From assembly GCF_036898095.1 (NCBI RefSeq), contig NC_090728.1, forward strand, positions 84,278,219 to 84,342,218: a stretch of DNA of 64,000 bases, written 5' to 3'. The first letter of the stretch is position 1; every line of letters begins with the position of its first letter. This document shows positions 1-8,960 of the stretch, piece after piece. The notes beneath the pieces are model-generated. The model did no database searches. It saw nothing but the letters and a program-made list of their open reading frames with translations, and was not told where the DNA came from. The translations under genes were made by a program, and so were the position numbers. The stretch comes from Palaemon carinicauda (taxonomy: Eukaryota; Arthropoda; Malacostraca; Decapoda; Palaemonidae).

Positions 1-92
1 CATTTTGTGATAAAACAAAGTAGAAACAATAATAGGCAGTACTTGGTATGTTAATTATCGGAGCGTAGGCAATGGACAGTGAGCTATGTTAG

Positions 93-611
93 TAAATAAG
101 ATTCACTTTTTGTTCATGAAATGTTTATTATCGCTTGGAAGGCATCACATGACAATGATAATATCTGCAATGAAAGATAGCATGATGAGAAATAAAATGG
201 CATTTGCATCGGCAGTCAAAATAAATTCAATATGAAATTACACTGACACCTAATAGCATATATGGGTCAGTTAGTAAATTCACAGTATACACAGCTAGCT
301 AATGAACCATTTGCTGCTAGCATATAATAGATAATAAAGTTTAGCTAAAGTCTATAGACAATAATACTGTACCATATACGCAGCGAGTAAATGACCTGCC
401 AAACTGAAACACTGTTTGCTTACATTCTCACAAATGAGCGCCAATGTATAGATGACGCAATACACATAAATGAAATAGGATCCTATAATGCACATAATGT
501 ATAGACGACACAATACACATAAATGAAATAGAATCCTATAATGCACATGAATGAAATAGGATCATATAATAATTATAACATGTACAACAGATATGAATAG
601 ACAATCCTCTA
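93..611 (-). repeat. 3' LTR of the Gypsy element
   Basis: This is a 519-bp direct repeat matching 5537-6055 at a constant offset of 5444. In element orientation it starts TAGAGG and ends TTATTTA, so it lacks the usual TG...CA ends. It contains a short internal direct repeat (tataatgcacat units around 480-550). A 64-codon frame inside it is present in both LTRs and is not regarded as a gene. Confidence 0.93.
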
Positions 612-799
612 CCTCCTCCCAAGTTTTTTTGGGGTACTAATAAGAAAACTCAAAAACAAAACTGAACATGTTAGAGCAATATATGAAAACTACTTTATAA
701 AAGCATATTAGCTATGTGGCTATGGAGCCTAGCTGAATGAAAAATATAATATCATTAAGATAAATAAAGGGTGGAAAAGTATTGGTCTGCAAAAACGAA

Positions 800-3700
800 T
801 CAATACGTATTACAATCATAGTCAGTCAAGTAGGCAGGCTTCTTGCGCAGCCTCTGAGGACGATCCGGAAGGGCACTTGGGGGAGCTTGAAAGAAATTAT
901 CAGGAGAGGCATCAGGGTGTGCATCATGTAGTGCTGCGTCAGGTGCCTGTGGGTGGTGAACAGGTGTTATGGGAGATTGAGGACGTGGTGATGGGGGTGG
1001 TGTGGCATCTGTGGGAGATGTAGGCGCAGGGTATGGCACTTCCAGTCGATCAGTAGAGTGCGGTTCTGTATCAGGTTCTGGTGGCGATGATGGGCGTTGA
1101 CGTGATTTCTCGTGCTGGGGAATTGGGTATCCAATGGTTAATCGTGGTCGTCTTGGAATAGCAGGGATGTATTTCCTCAGAAATTGTCTGTTGCGAAGAG
1201 TAGCCCTTCCAGAGCCATCGACCCTGACAATGTACTGATCGAATTGACGCACTTCGGACACAACGCCTGTTTTGTCCCATTTTAATGGGTTCGGACCTGT
1301 CTGGTTTTGGATGCGGACGTTGTCGCCAACTCTCAATGGCGGGGGCCGCTTAGTGTGCTCGGTCCAGTACTCGGCCATTCTCATATGGCGATTCCGGAGT
1401 GCTTCCTCGCGTTGTGCGAGGGTGCTTCTCCAAGTGGGATGGGGGTTGTATTTTCCTGGCAAGATGGGGATAAAATCCTTAATGGGCCTTCCGAAGATAC
1501 ACATAGCTGGAGAAACTTTGGTTTCTTTGTCAGGGGTATTCCGGTATTGAAGGACGGCGCGCTGAAAGGCGTCGATGTTCAGGTCTCCTGTGGGCCCAGT
1601 GTTGTCGGTGAGGAGTCTTTTCGCTATTTTAACGCCAACCTCTGCCCTACAATTAGAATGGGGAAAATAGGTTGAGGAAAGACGATGGTCGACCCCCCAA
1701 GCCTGAAGGAAATCTTGAGTGATTTTTGCAGAGAACTCTGGGCCACCATCAGAAGAAAGCTCATCAGCGATTCCATATGTTGTGAATATCCTCCGTAGAC
1801 TGTTGATAAGCCCAGTGGCACCATCTGCTGCGCGTTCGATGACAGGCCAATTTGAATACCTGTCCACTACAACGAGGTACTGTTGTCCTTTGTAGTGGAA
1901 AAAATCGGCACAAATATGCTGAAATGGATAGGCAGGAGGGTTTTGTGGATGTGGGGGAAGGGCGGGTTGGGAAGGTGCAATGCGGTTACAGTGATAACAG
2001 TTCATACGTGTGTCTTGGAGATCTTTAGAGATGCCGGGCCAAAATACAGACGAATCTGCTCGTGCTGTCATCGAGGTGATTCCCTGGTGAGCCGCATGAA
2101 GGGCTTGGAGTACTTGTTTACGAAGGGTGGGGGGGATCACAATTCTGTCTTTGTAGATGACTACACCGTCTACAGTATACAATTCGTGGCGGAACTTATG
2201 GTATTCGTGGAGATGCGGTGGTACATCATTCTTAGCCTCGGGGATGCCATTTTCAATCAGTGAGATCAGATGTTGAAAGTCCGGGCAGCTGTTAGTTGCA
2301 GTTTGAACTTTGTCCCACGTCACTGAGCCGAGGGTTTGCAGGGATGTAACGTGTGCACACTGCAGGGCAGAGTCGATATCATCCTTTATTTCATCACTAC
2401 AGGAGTGCATGGATGCGATGTCGTCCTGCAAACGTAGTTTCATTGGAGGACCATTGCCTGTGGGATGTCGTGAGAGCGTGTCGGCTGCTTTGTGTTTTGT
2501 GCCAGGAACATGGACCATTTCGAAGCGGTATCGTAGTGTCTTTTCTTTTAAGTTTCGAAGGCGAGCGTTGGAGATGTCTTCAAAAGATCGATCACCAAAG
2601 ATTTTAAGTAGGGGCTTGTGGTCCACTGCGATGAACAAGCTAGGGCATCCAAGGACGAAGAATCTGGTTTTGTTAAGGGCTTCCACTACAGCCAAGGCCT
2701 CTCCTTCAATGGGTGCATAACGAGACTCTGCTGGGTGTGTGAATCTACTCCCAATTAAGGTGGTTTTCCAGCCCGATTTGCAGCAAAATGGCCGGGTTGG
2801 TGTGCACAGGCAGTGTTTTTGGGTGAGCCAGAACCCAATGCCTGATTTGGACCAGTCGGTAGCAAGGCATGTTGGTTTTTCTTTATCGTAGATCTGAACG
2901 CCCCTCTTGATTTCGTCGATTATGTGATCTTTAGATTCCTCAAAAAGGGTGTCCATGTGTCTGTCCCAACAGAAAGGGTTGCCAGGGCGCAAAAAGTTAC
3001 GAAACGGGGTCATGCGTTTGGTCATAGAGAAGGCATAAGAGACTTGATTGATGAGGCCAAACCAGGAGCGCACGTCGGTTATGTTTTTTGGTGTGGGGAA
3101 ATCGCGTATGGCAGACAAATATTTCTCACATGGCCGGACGCAATCTGGTGTGATTTCAAACCCCGCAAACTGGACAGTGTTAGCTGAAAAAACAAACTTG
3201 TCAGGATTTAAAATGATACCATTATGACCACAAATATCTAACCATTGTACTGTCTGGAAGAAACTCTCCTCTATGTTGTCTGCCCAGAGCAACGTGTCAT
3301 CGATGCACTTGGTTTTGTTCGGGATATGACCGACCAGTTCGTCGTATCGTCTGGAATAGCCGTCACCAGAAGCTATGTATCCTTGTGGGGCCGTGCAATA
3401 CCTGTAGCGGCCCCATGGTGTGATGAATAATGTTAGGTGACGGTCTTCGGGCCGTAGCGGTACGCTGTGGTATCCATTCCAGGCATCTAAGACGGTTTTA
3501 CGTTTACCTGCTGGCACTGCACGAGCTTGATGGAAAGGGGATGGTGTGTGGTGTGTTTCGCGAGTGGCATGGAGGTTGAGGGCTTGCAGATCTACTGTGC
3601 GACGTGGTTTACCATTCTTCTTGGCGCAAACTACCATACGGCTCATCCATGTGACAGGCTCGCCTATGGGCACCTGTTCGAGGACTCCTAGGTTCACATC

Positions 3701-5506
3701 CTGGTCCAGTCCTTGTTTTACCTCATCCTGCCAGTGAAGGGGAACGGGTATAGGGGTATGTACCGCTACTGGTTCAGCATGTGGATCAATCATTAATTTT
3801 AACGGGGGTCCTGACATCATGGGTAGCTTTTGGTGTTCACATGTATTAAAAGTGCTGGATGCGTAGTGCTCTAGGAGGAACTTCTGCAACTTCTCTCTAT
3901 TAGCCTCCGTTGCAGCGAATGGTAACTTTTGGGGTGGTGGTGGGGGGAGTTGTCTCTGGGGGCACGAGCATTCCTCTGTCTGAATATTAGTCGATGATGT
4001 TTCCTGTGTCGCTTCGCCAATGCAGGGGAAGGTGGAAGAGATTATACCTAAGGCGATGCAGCCCTCTTTGCTCAAGTAAATCTTGTCAGAGTTGTCGGTG
4101 ACATAGGTGATTTGTCTGGTTTCAACCAATTTACCCCTGTTGTTGGTACCTGTAAAGCGAAGAATAACGGCTCCTAGAATATTTATGCCTTTACTGTTGG
4201 CAGCTTTCATGGAGATATTAACTGGAATCAGATCAGAATGCTTGATGTGAAGTTTATTCAGAGCATGGATACCTGCCAGACAACTCTGACAGCCTGTGTC
4301 TGCCATTACTCGAGCCACTGCTGCTTTCGGTGGGGCGTGAAGTTTGAAGCCGAAGTGGGAATAGTCTTCTGAGGAAGTGGATATTTTGAGGTTAATGAAT
4401 GGTTGGGGCCCAGAGGGCCTTTTAATCCATGATTTTGACATAGCGTCATACTGATGGTGATCAAGTGTAATGGATGAGTTGTTATGATATGTGGTGACAG
4501 AACAAAGTTCATTAAACACAGCATTATCTTCAGGTTGGATTGCAGCATGTGATTGTATTCCACTTGCCTGAGGTGATTTCTTCCTGCAAACTGAAGCAAA
4601 ATGGTGTAATTTATTGCAAGAAAGGCATGTTTTATCAAATGCAGGGCATTCTGATTTTCTGAGACTTGCAGGGGCCTTTCTGCCATGCCCTGTTTTACCA
4701 CAATAAGAGCAACTCACATCAGAAGCAGGTTTATTTAAGTCATGTTTCACAATCCTGGTTCGGTTAAACTTTTTGTACGAACTTGAGGCATCGGTGCTTG
4801 GGGATTCCGTGAATAAAGACGCTGAGCGTTTACCGGCTTCTTTTCTTTCTACAAATCTAAAAACTTCTTCTAGTGTCATGTTTTGATTTGTGTTACCCAA
4901 CAGGTCAAGTTGTATCTCCTGGTCTTCAATGCCTCTGATAAGGATATCCTGAATAATTGGCTCGGTATAATTCACTTCACTATCGCAGGAAGGGCAATCT
5001 AGGAGGAATTTACATATACCAGCTTGCCCCCTTAATCTGGCTCCAAATGCTCGGATAGGTTCGTCTCTGTCTTGCCTCATATTATGGAGTGTGACCCGTG
5101 CCACCATTACATTTTCTTCACGTACGGCTAGGGCTCGAATGGCAGCAATGACTTCGGCAATAGGTTTTGCGAGGAGGCTGCCTCCAGCAGCTCTAGTCAC
5201 ATCTTTACGTAATTGATCTTCACAACACTCTAGCAGCTGAACAACAGCTTCTTGCCCGTTAATGGCTGTGGCATTTACATATTCATCCCACCTTATTAAA
5301 AAATATGACCATTCTTCAGTGGTTCCTGCGGCAGTGATGGTAGGCCTCTTAACCTTTTCCACTTGTGCATGTTGCGCTGCAGCACCTGGTCGAGCAGCAG
5401 CTGTGTGGTTTATGCAATGGGCGGTCAGTAGGGCAGCAACAATGGCGTCAGACAGGTCGGGGGTCACATAATTGCAATTGTCGATGGGGCATTGTACAGC
5501 AGGCAT
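800..5506 (-). CDS. Gag-Pol polyprotein, Ty3/Gypsy type
   Basis: A single uninterrupted 1568-codon frame starts at an ATG just inside the 5' LTR. Gag and Pol are fused without a frameshift. Visible landmarks in order: two CCHC-like zinc knuckles (about residues 266-306; CSYCGKTGH and CNKLHHFASVC), an aspartic protease with D-T-G (about 401), a reverse transcriptase with the metal-binding motif CIDD (about 733, where Y/F-x-D-D is usual), RNase H (TDWSKSG, about 884), an integrase with an HHCC finger (about 1137-1170), and the D, D, E core (about 1204, 1251, 1287). A GPY/F-like segment and a proline-rich tail follow. No chromodomain is seen and there is no envelope gene. The intact frame and matching LTRs suggest a potentially mobile copy. 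Clade within Ty3/Gypsy is not assigned. Confidence 0.95.
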   Translation of the reverse strand: MPAVQCPIDNCNYVTPDLSDAIVAALLTAHCINHTAAARPGAAAQHAQVEKVKRPTITAAGTTEEWSYFLIRWDEYVNATAINGQEAVVQLLECCEDQLRKDVTRAAGGSLLAKPIAEVIAAIRALAVREENVMVARVTLHNMRQDRDEPIRAFGARLRGQAGICKFLLDCPSCDSEVNYTEPIIQDILIRGIEDQEIQLDLLGNTNQNMTLEEVFRFVERKEAGKRSASLFTESPSTDASSSYKKFNRTRIVKHDLNKPASDVSCSYCGKTGHGRKAPASLRKSECPAFDKTCLSCNKLHHFASVCRKKSPQASGIQSHAAIQPEDNAVFNELCSVTTYHNNSSITLDHHQYDAMSKSWIKRPSGPQPFINLKISTSSEDYSHFGFKLHAPPKAAVARVMADTGCQSCLAGIHALNKLHIKHSDLIPVNISMKAANSKGINILGAVILRFTGTNNRGKLVETRQITYVTDNSDKIYLSKEGCIALGIISSTFPCIGEATQETSSTNIQTEECSCPQRQLPPPPPQKLPFAATEANREKLQKFLLEHYASSTFNTCEHQKLPMMSGPPLKLMIDPHAEPVAVHTPIPVPLHWQDEVKQGLDQDVNLGVLEQVPIGEPVTWMSRMVVCAKKNGKPRRTVDLQALNLHATRETHHTPSPFHQARAVPAGKRKTVLDAWNGYHSVPLRPEDRHLTLFITPWGRYRYCTAPQGYIASGDGYSRRYDELVGHIPNKTKCIDDTLLWADNIEESFFQTVQWLDICGHNGIILNPDKFVFSANTVQFAGFEITPDCVRPCEKYLSAIRDFPTPKNITDVRSWFGLINQVSYAFSMTKRMTPFRNFLRPGNPFCWDRHMDTLFEESKDHIIDEIKRGVQIYDKEKPTCLATDWSKSGIGFWLTQKHCLCTPTRPFCCKSGWKTTLIGSRFTHPAESRYAPIEGEALAVVEALNKTRFFVLGCPSLFIAVDHKPLLKIFGDRSFEDISNARLRNLKEKTLRYRFEMVHVPGTKHKAADTLSRHPTGNGPPMKLRLQDDIASMHSCSDEIKDDIDSALQCAHVTSLQTLGSVTWDKVQTATNSCPDFQHLISLIENGIPEAKNDVPPHLHEYHKFRHELYTVDGVVIYKDRIVIPPTLRKQVLQALHAAHQGITSMTARADSSVFWPGISKDLQDTRMNCYHCNRIAPSQPALPPHPQNPPAYPFQHICADFFHYKGQQYLVVVDRYSNWPVIERAADGATGLINSLRRIFTTYGIADELSSDGGPEFSAKITQDFLQAWGVDHRLSSTYFPHSNCRAEVGVKIAKRLLTDNTGPTGDLNIDAFQRAVLQYRNTPDKETKVSPAMCIFGRPIKDFIPILPGKYNPHPTWRSTLAQREEALRNRHMRMAEYWTEHTKRPPPLRVGDNVRIQNQTGPNPLKWDKTGVVSEVRQFDQYIVRVDGSGRATLRNRQFLRKYIPAIPRRPRLTIGYPIPQHEKSRQRPSSPPEPDTEPHSTDRLEVPYPAPTSPTDATPPPSPRPQSPITPVHHPQAPDAALHDAHPDASPDNFFQAPPSALPDRPQRLRKKPAYLTDYDCNTY

Positions 5507-5536
5507 TGTAATGTAGCAAGATCACTGATATTATCA

Positions 5537-6055
5537 TAAATAAGATTCACTTTTTGTTCATGAAATGTTTATTATCGCTTGGAAGGCATCACATGACAAT
5601 GATAATATCTGCAATGAAAGATAGCATGATGAGAAATAAAATGGCATTTGCATCGGCAGTCAAAATAAATTCAATATGAAATTACACTGACACCTAATAG
5701 CATATATGGGTCAGTTAGTAAATTCACAGTATACACAGCTAGCTAATGAACCATTTGCTGCTAGCATATAATAGATAATAAAGTTTAGCTAAAGTCTATA
5801 GACAATAATACTGTACCATATACGCAGCGAGTAAATGACCTGCCAAACTGAAACACTGTTTGCTTACATTCTCACAAATGAGCGCCAATGTATAGATGAC
5901 GCAATACACATAAATGAAATAGGATCCTATAATGCACATAATGTATAGACGACACAATACACATAAATGAAATAGAATCCTATAATGCACATGAATGAAA
6001 TAGGATCATATAATAATTATAACATGTACAACAGATATGAATAGACAATCCTCTA
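5537..6055 (-). repeat. 5' LTR of the Gypsy element
   Basis: This is the partner of the 93-611 repeat. Read on the minus strand it carries an AATAAA polyadenylation signal (complement of 5568-5573) near its 3' end. About 27 nt upstream of that is the stretch GATATTATCA (complement of 5600-5609), which can pair with the sequence just inside the LTR. Only about 30 nt separate this LTR from the Gag-Pol start codon, an unusually short leader. Confidence 0.93.
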
Positions 6056-6112
6056 GTTAGGAGTTATAATACAGGGGAACTAATATGCACTGAGAGCCCT
6101 TTTTCCAATGAG

Positions 6113-6328
6113 ATGGTGAAAGTGTGCACATTAAAGCAATACCACTCTCCCCACAGCACTGATTTTTGCAGAAATATACTGGAGAACCATCTTGTACCTA
6201 TTCCAGCACTCTTGCCACAAGTACCAAAGGATTTGGATATCTTGGGCTTTTGCAGTTGCAAAACTTCCAAGTGTCAGACCACTAGATGCTCCTGTGTGAA
6301 AGCAGATGTTCTATGTACGATCAACTGA
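6113..6328 (+). pseudogene. Cys-rich (CXC-like) C-terminal scrap of a transposon gene
   Basis: A short frame contains CSCKTSKCQTTRCSCVKAD, the spacing of a tesmin/TSO1-like CXC half-repeat. From family knowledge, such tails close the C-termini of large transposase-like proteins in marine invertebrates. The homology seems to continue after a frame break near 6325, with further Cys and acidic residues up to about 6400. Nothing upstream in the same frame looks like the body of the gene, so this is a 3' remnant. The Gypsy element landed immediately beside it. Confidence 0.4.
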
Positions 6329-6399
6329 TGGATGTGATCAAGTAAACACTGATATTGAAAATGAAGAAAGAGGAAGTGAAAGTGAAGAATGTAACTTTT

Positions 6400-6640
6400 G
6401 ATTTGTGCCATTGTGCATCTTTCTTCATTCGAACTTCTCTTCCTTCTGCCATGTAAATGCAAATTATTGAGCAAGCTGAACTTGCATATACTCCCAATGT
6501 TTCTGAAAATTACATGTATTTTTTATTCTTGAAATTGAAAGCGGTGAAAATTCTTCTTCCCAGTTTTGAGTCATGATGAACACAAGCAATGACATTTATC
6601 ACCATCAGCCCATACATCATTCATTCATTCATGTAGATTG
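6400..6640. other. Unassigned DNA
   Basis: No coding potential, repeat or RNA structure was recognised between the CXC-like scrap and the LINE-related sequence. An ATTC run (catcattcattcattc) lies near 6615. Confidence 0.5.
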
Positions 6641-7196
6641 CCATGCCTATAGCATGACACGGGCTCTTGTCGTAAGATTGGTTTTGTAAAGGGAGAACTC
6701 CAGAGGAGTAAAAAATTGTATTATTGAAGGGGAATGTTAGTTTATGAAAGGGAGAAATTAGTTAGATTAAAAGGGTTAGAACAGGAAAAAGGATGAAGGA
6801 TGAGGGATGGGAATGAATTTGACAAGACGTGAAAGGGGTAGAAAGTGACCCGAAAAAGGGGACTCCTTTTTAGGTCCATAAAAGAAAGTTTGTAGTTAGA
6901 GAAAAAGTATTGATAGTAGCAAGTCCCAGTAAGTAGGAGAGACTGGGAGACGAGAGAAAAATTTTCAGTAGGAGAAAATAGGAGTAGGTTTAAGCAAAGA
7001 GGCTCATTCCTGCTCTATGTTAATTTGGAAAAGGTAATTGAGGAGGTTAGAAGGATTGGGTAGGTTAGGTGAGAGTGGGGAGGGGCCCAGTTCTGTACCA
7101 CGCTCGGTAAGTTAGTACGAGAGAGGCCCCTCAAGGATCAGTTTATCCCTGCAACTAGAAATGTTGCAGGAATTGCTGTAAGGTGGAGGTTGAGGA

Positions 7197-7445
7197 TCAG
7201 GAAAGGACTCTGGCAAGGATCTGGATGGCGATGGGTATGAGGTCTTGCAAGGTGAGGGACTCAATTTCTTGAGCCAAGGTTTGGGAAGGGAATGAGGATG
7301 AGGGTTGTTGCTGATCCTTTTGAGGAGCAGTTGCAGGTAGGTGCTGGTCCTTTTGGGGAATAGTTGCAGGTAGGTGCTGGTCCTTTTGGGGAACAGTTGC
7401 AGGCCGTTGCTGGTCCTTTTTAGGACCAGTTGCAGGTGTAGACGC
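7197..7445 (-). pseudogene. Frameshifted C-terminus of LINE ORF1 with 36-bp repeats
   Basis: On the minus strand this segment encodes a proline/glutamine repeat (four imperfect units of ~36 bp, each giving about 12 residues) and then TLQDLIPIAIQILARVLS before a stop. The LQDLIPI block recurs in the plus-strand ORF1 copy at 36.7 kb, so it is genuine ORF1 sequence in a different frame from the main ORF. Confidence 0.6.
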
Positions 7446-8745
7446 AGGAGCAGTAGCTGGCTGACGTTGTCTTCTCTGGCCTAGGAGTTCTCTGTTCTTT
7501 AGGTAATTGAGTTGGAGCTGGTTTCTTTTGGTTTGGAGAGGATGTATTCTTCAAAGCTGCTATCCTCTTGAGACGCTCTGGGCAGCGCTTGTTCCAAGCA
7601 TGGTGTGGCTTAGAACAATTGGGGCACTTGGATGAGGTTTGTCGATCTTCTTTGTGGGACTTAATGCACACTTCTGTGCTATGTCGCTGGCTGCAGACAC
7701 TGCAGATGATGGAGCCTCTGCACCCTTCTTTATGATGACCAAAGCGTTGGCATCTGTAACATCGAAGGGGCTCAGGTGTGTAATCCTCGATGGGGAAGGT
7801 TCCCCAGACTTCTAAATCCAGTTGGGAGGGAACTGGACCTATAAAGGTGGCGATGAGACGTCGAACAGGAACGTCATCTTTGCTTGTGCAGCGAACAGCA
7901 CAGTCAATGTTGCTGCACGACGTTGCAATGGAGATACGCATCGACACAGGATACCTGGTGATAATAGCTTTCTTCCTGATAAAAGCAGGATCCAGCAGTG
8001 TTAAGGTGGAGTCTTCCTGAAGGAATCTGGCTGTCTCGACGTCCTTGGGGTAGATGATAAGATCACCTTTCCTGTTAGGTATGGCAGTGAGTTGCATGCC
8101 TGGCTTGAAAGCCATGGCAGCAACAGAGGCATAGGAGAGCTCGTGGTTATCCTGTGAAAGTCGAAACTTTGGCAGAGGCTTCTTTAACTGTGTAGCTGGG
8201 ATGTTCTCTATTATGGCAGTGGCTTCTTGTAGGAGCGTCTGAAGGCAGTCAGTACAATTGCAGTCCGTGGAGTGGGCCCCTGGTTCGGTCTCCATGGCAT
8301 TGGAGGACTCAGTCACGTTGGTAGAATGGTTGACTGCTGTTGCACTCGATTGCTGAGAAGTTGTAGGGACAGACAAGGACGAGTCTGTGCTCTCAGTCCT
8401 TGGAGTCACAGTTGGTGATGTTGGGGCTGGTTCTGGCACTGGTGAAGGATTGTCAGAAGTCTTCATTCTCTTCCTTTTCTTGGCAATAGCTGCTTCATCA
8501 TACTTGGTAATTTTGTCAGAGGCATCTTTGCACCCCTTACAATTACAGCTGATATGGTGATTAAACACTTCTGGGTCTACAGTATAGTTATGTTTTGCTA
8601 TGTGGTTAAAGATGTAAGCTCGGCGCTGCTGGTAAGCCACACAGCTATCACAGTCACAAGCTTGGCCATTAAAGTAGTCTTCACAGTGTCTACTGTCTAG
8701 TGGATAGAATTTCCATGCCGATTTTCCCAAATGAAAAACAGACAT
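7420..8745 (-). CDS. LINE ORF1 (Gag-like zinc-knuckle protein)
   Basis: This 441-codon frame reads as a jockey/I-like ORF1. An N-terminal Cys-rich segment (C-D-C-D-S-C near residue 30, CNCKGC near 70) is followed by a KKRKRMK basic patch, a Ser/Thr-rich linker with another Cys cluster (CNCTDC), a conserved block ending WGTFPIEDYTPEPLRCYRC, and three zinc knuckles (CYRCQRFGHHKEGC, CSVCSQRHSTEVC, CPNCSKPHHAWNKRC). Such proteins bind RNA in the retrotransposition particle. The frame ends prematurely. Just downstream another frame carries four ~12-residue repeats (QKDQHLPAT type) and an LQDLIPI block that ends near 7197 and is also found in the 36.7-kb copy. A frameshift near 7450-7490 therefore probably removed about 75 residues. 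Confidence 0.8.
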   Translation of the reverse strand: MSVFHLGKSAWKFYPLDSRHCEDYFNGQACDCDSCVAYQQRRAYIFNHIAKHNYTVDPEVFNHHISCNCKGCKDASDKITKYDEAAIAKKRKRMKTSDNPSPVPEPAPTSPTVTPRTESTDSSLSVPTTSQQSSATAVNHSTNVTESSNAMETEPGAHSTDCNCTDCLQTLLQEATAIIENIPATQLKKPLPKFRLSQDNHELSYASVAAMAFKPGMQLTAIPNRKGDLIIYPKDVETARFLQEDSTLTLLDPAFIRKKAIITRYPVSMRISIATSCSNIDCAVRCTSKDDVPVRRLIATFIGPVPSQLDLEVWGTFPIEDYTPEPLRCYRCQRFGHHKEGCRGSIICSVCSQRHSTEVCIKSHKEDRQTSSKCPNCSKPHHAWNKRCPERLKRIAALKNTSSPNQKKPAPTQLPKEQRTPRPEKTTSASYCSCVYTCNWS

Positions 8746-8960
8746 TGTGGCGAAACTCTACAGGGATTGCAGTGAAAATTTCACCCCCGAGAGGTTATCC
8801 AAGTGATGAACGTAGGCGATGTGTCTATAATCCAGGCGATGAATTGTTGTCGGCACCGAGTCTAAAACGAAACTGCCCATACATCAAGAAATGCCAAGTA
8901 ATATTAGCCAAGTGCACCATAGAAGTCTATTTCATTAATCATTATACTAAATTATCATAT

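Larger units (their letters stand above)
88..6060 (-). mobile_element. Complete Ty3/Gypsy-type LTR retrotransposon
   Basis: Two direct repeats (93-611 and 5537-6055) flank one long Gag-Pol frame read on the minus strand. The 5-bp sequence gttag at 88-92 is repeated at 6056-6060, which fixes both ends as a target-site duplication. Domain order (Gag with zinc knuckles, protease, reverse transcriptase, RNase H, integrase) is that of Ty3/Gypsy. The LTRs look identical by eye and the reading frame is open throughout, so the insertion is recent and may still be active. A purine-rich tract (minus strand of 612-633) lies next to the 3' LTR, as expected for second-strand priming. No TGG-type tRNA primer site follows the 5' LTR. 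Confidence 0.95.
6640..8960 (-). mobile_element. ORF1-only LINE-type element
   Basis: A zinc-knuckle ORF1 is followed (to the left, on the minus strand) by a short non-coding tail instead of the expected endonuclease/reverse-transcriptase ORF2. A second copy on the plus strand at 35.7-37.0 kb shows the same order: ORF1 C-terminus, then a C/T-rich segment containing cccagtctc and tactgggactt (minus strand around 6920-6960 here, about 36935-36955 there). Two copies sharing ORF1 plus the same tail without ORF2 point to a non-autonomous lineage resembling mammalian HAL1. Element ends are not defined. Confidence 0.55.

Noticed and set aside
352..546. 64-codon ORF duplicated at 5796-5990
   Set aside because: The duplication is just the two LTRs; it has no domain.
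1272..3737. Several plus-strand ORFs of 60-136 codons
   Set aside because: Shadows of the minus-strand Gypsy Gag-Pol frame.
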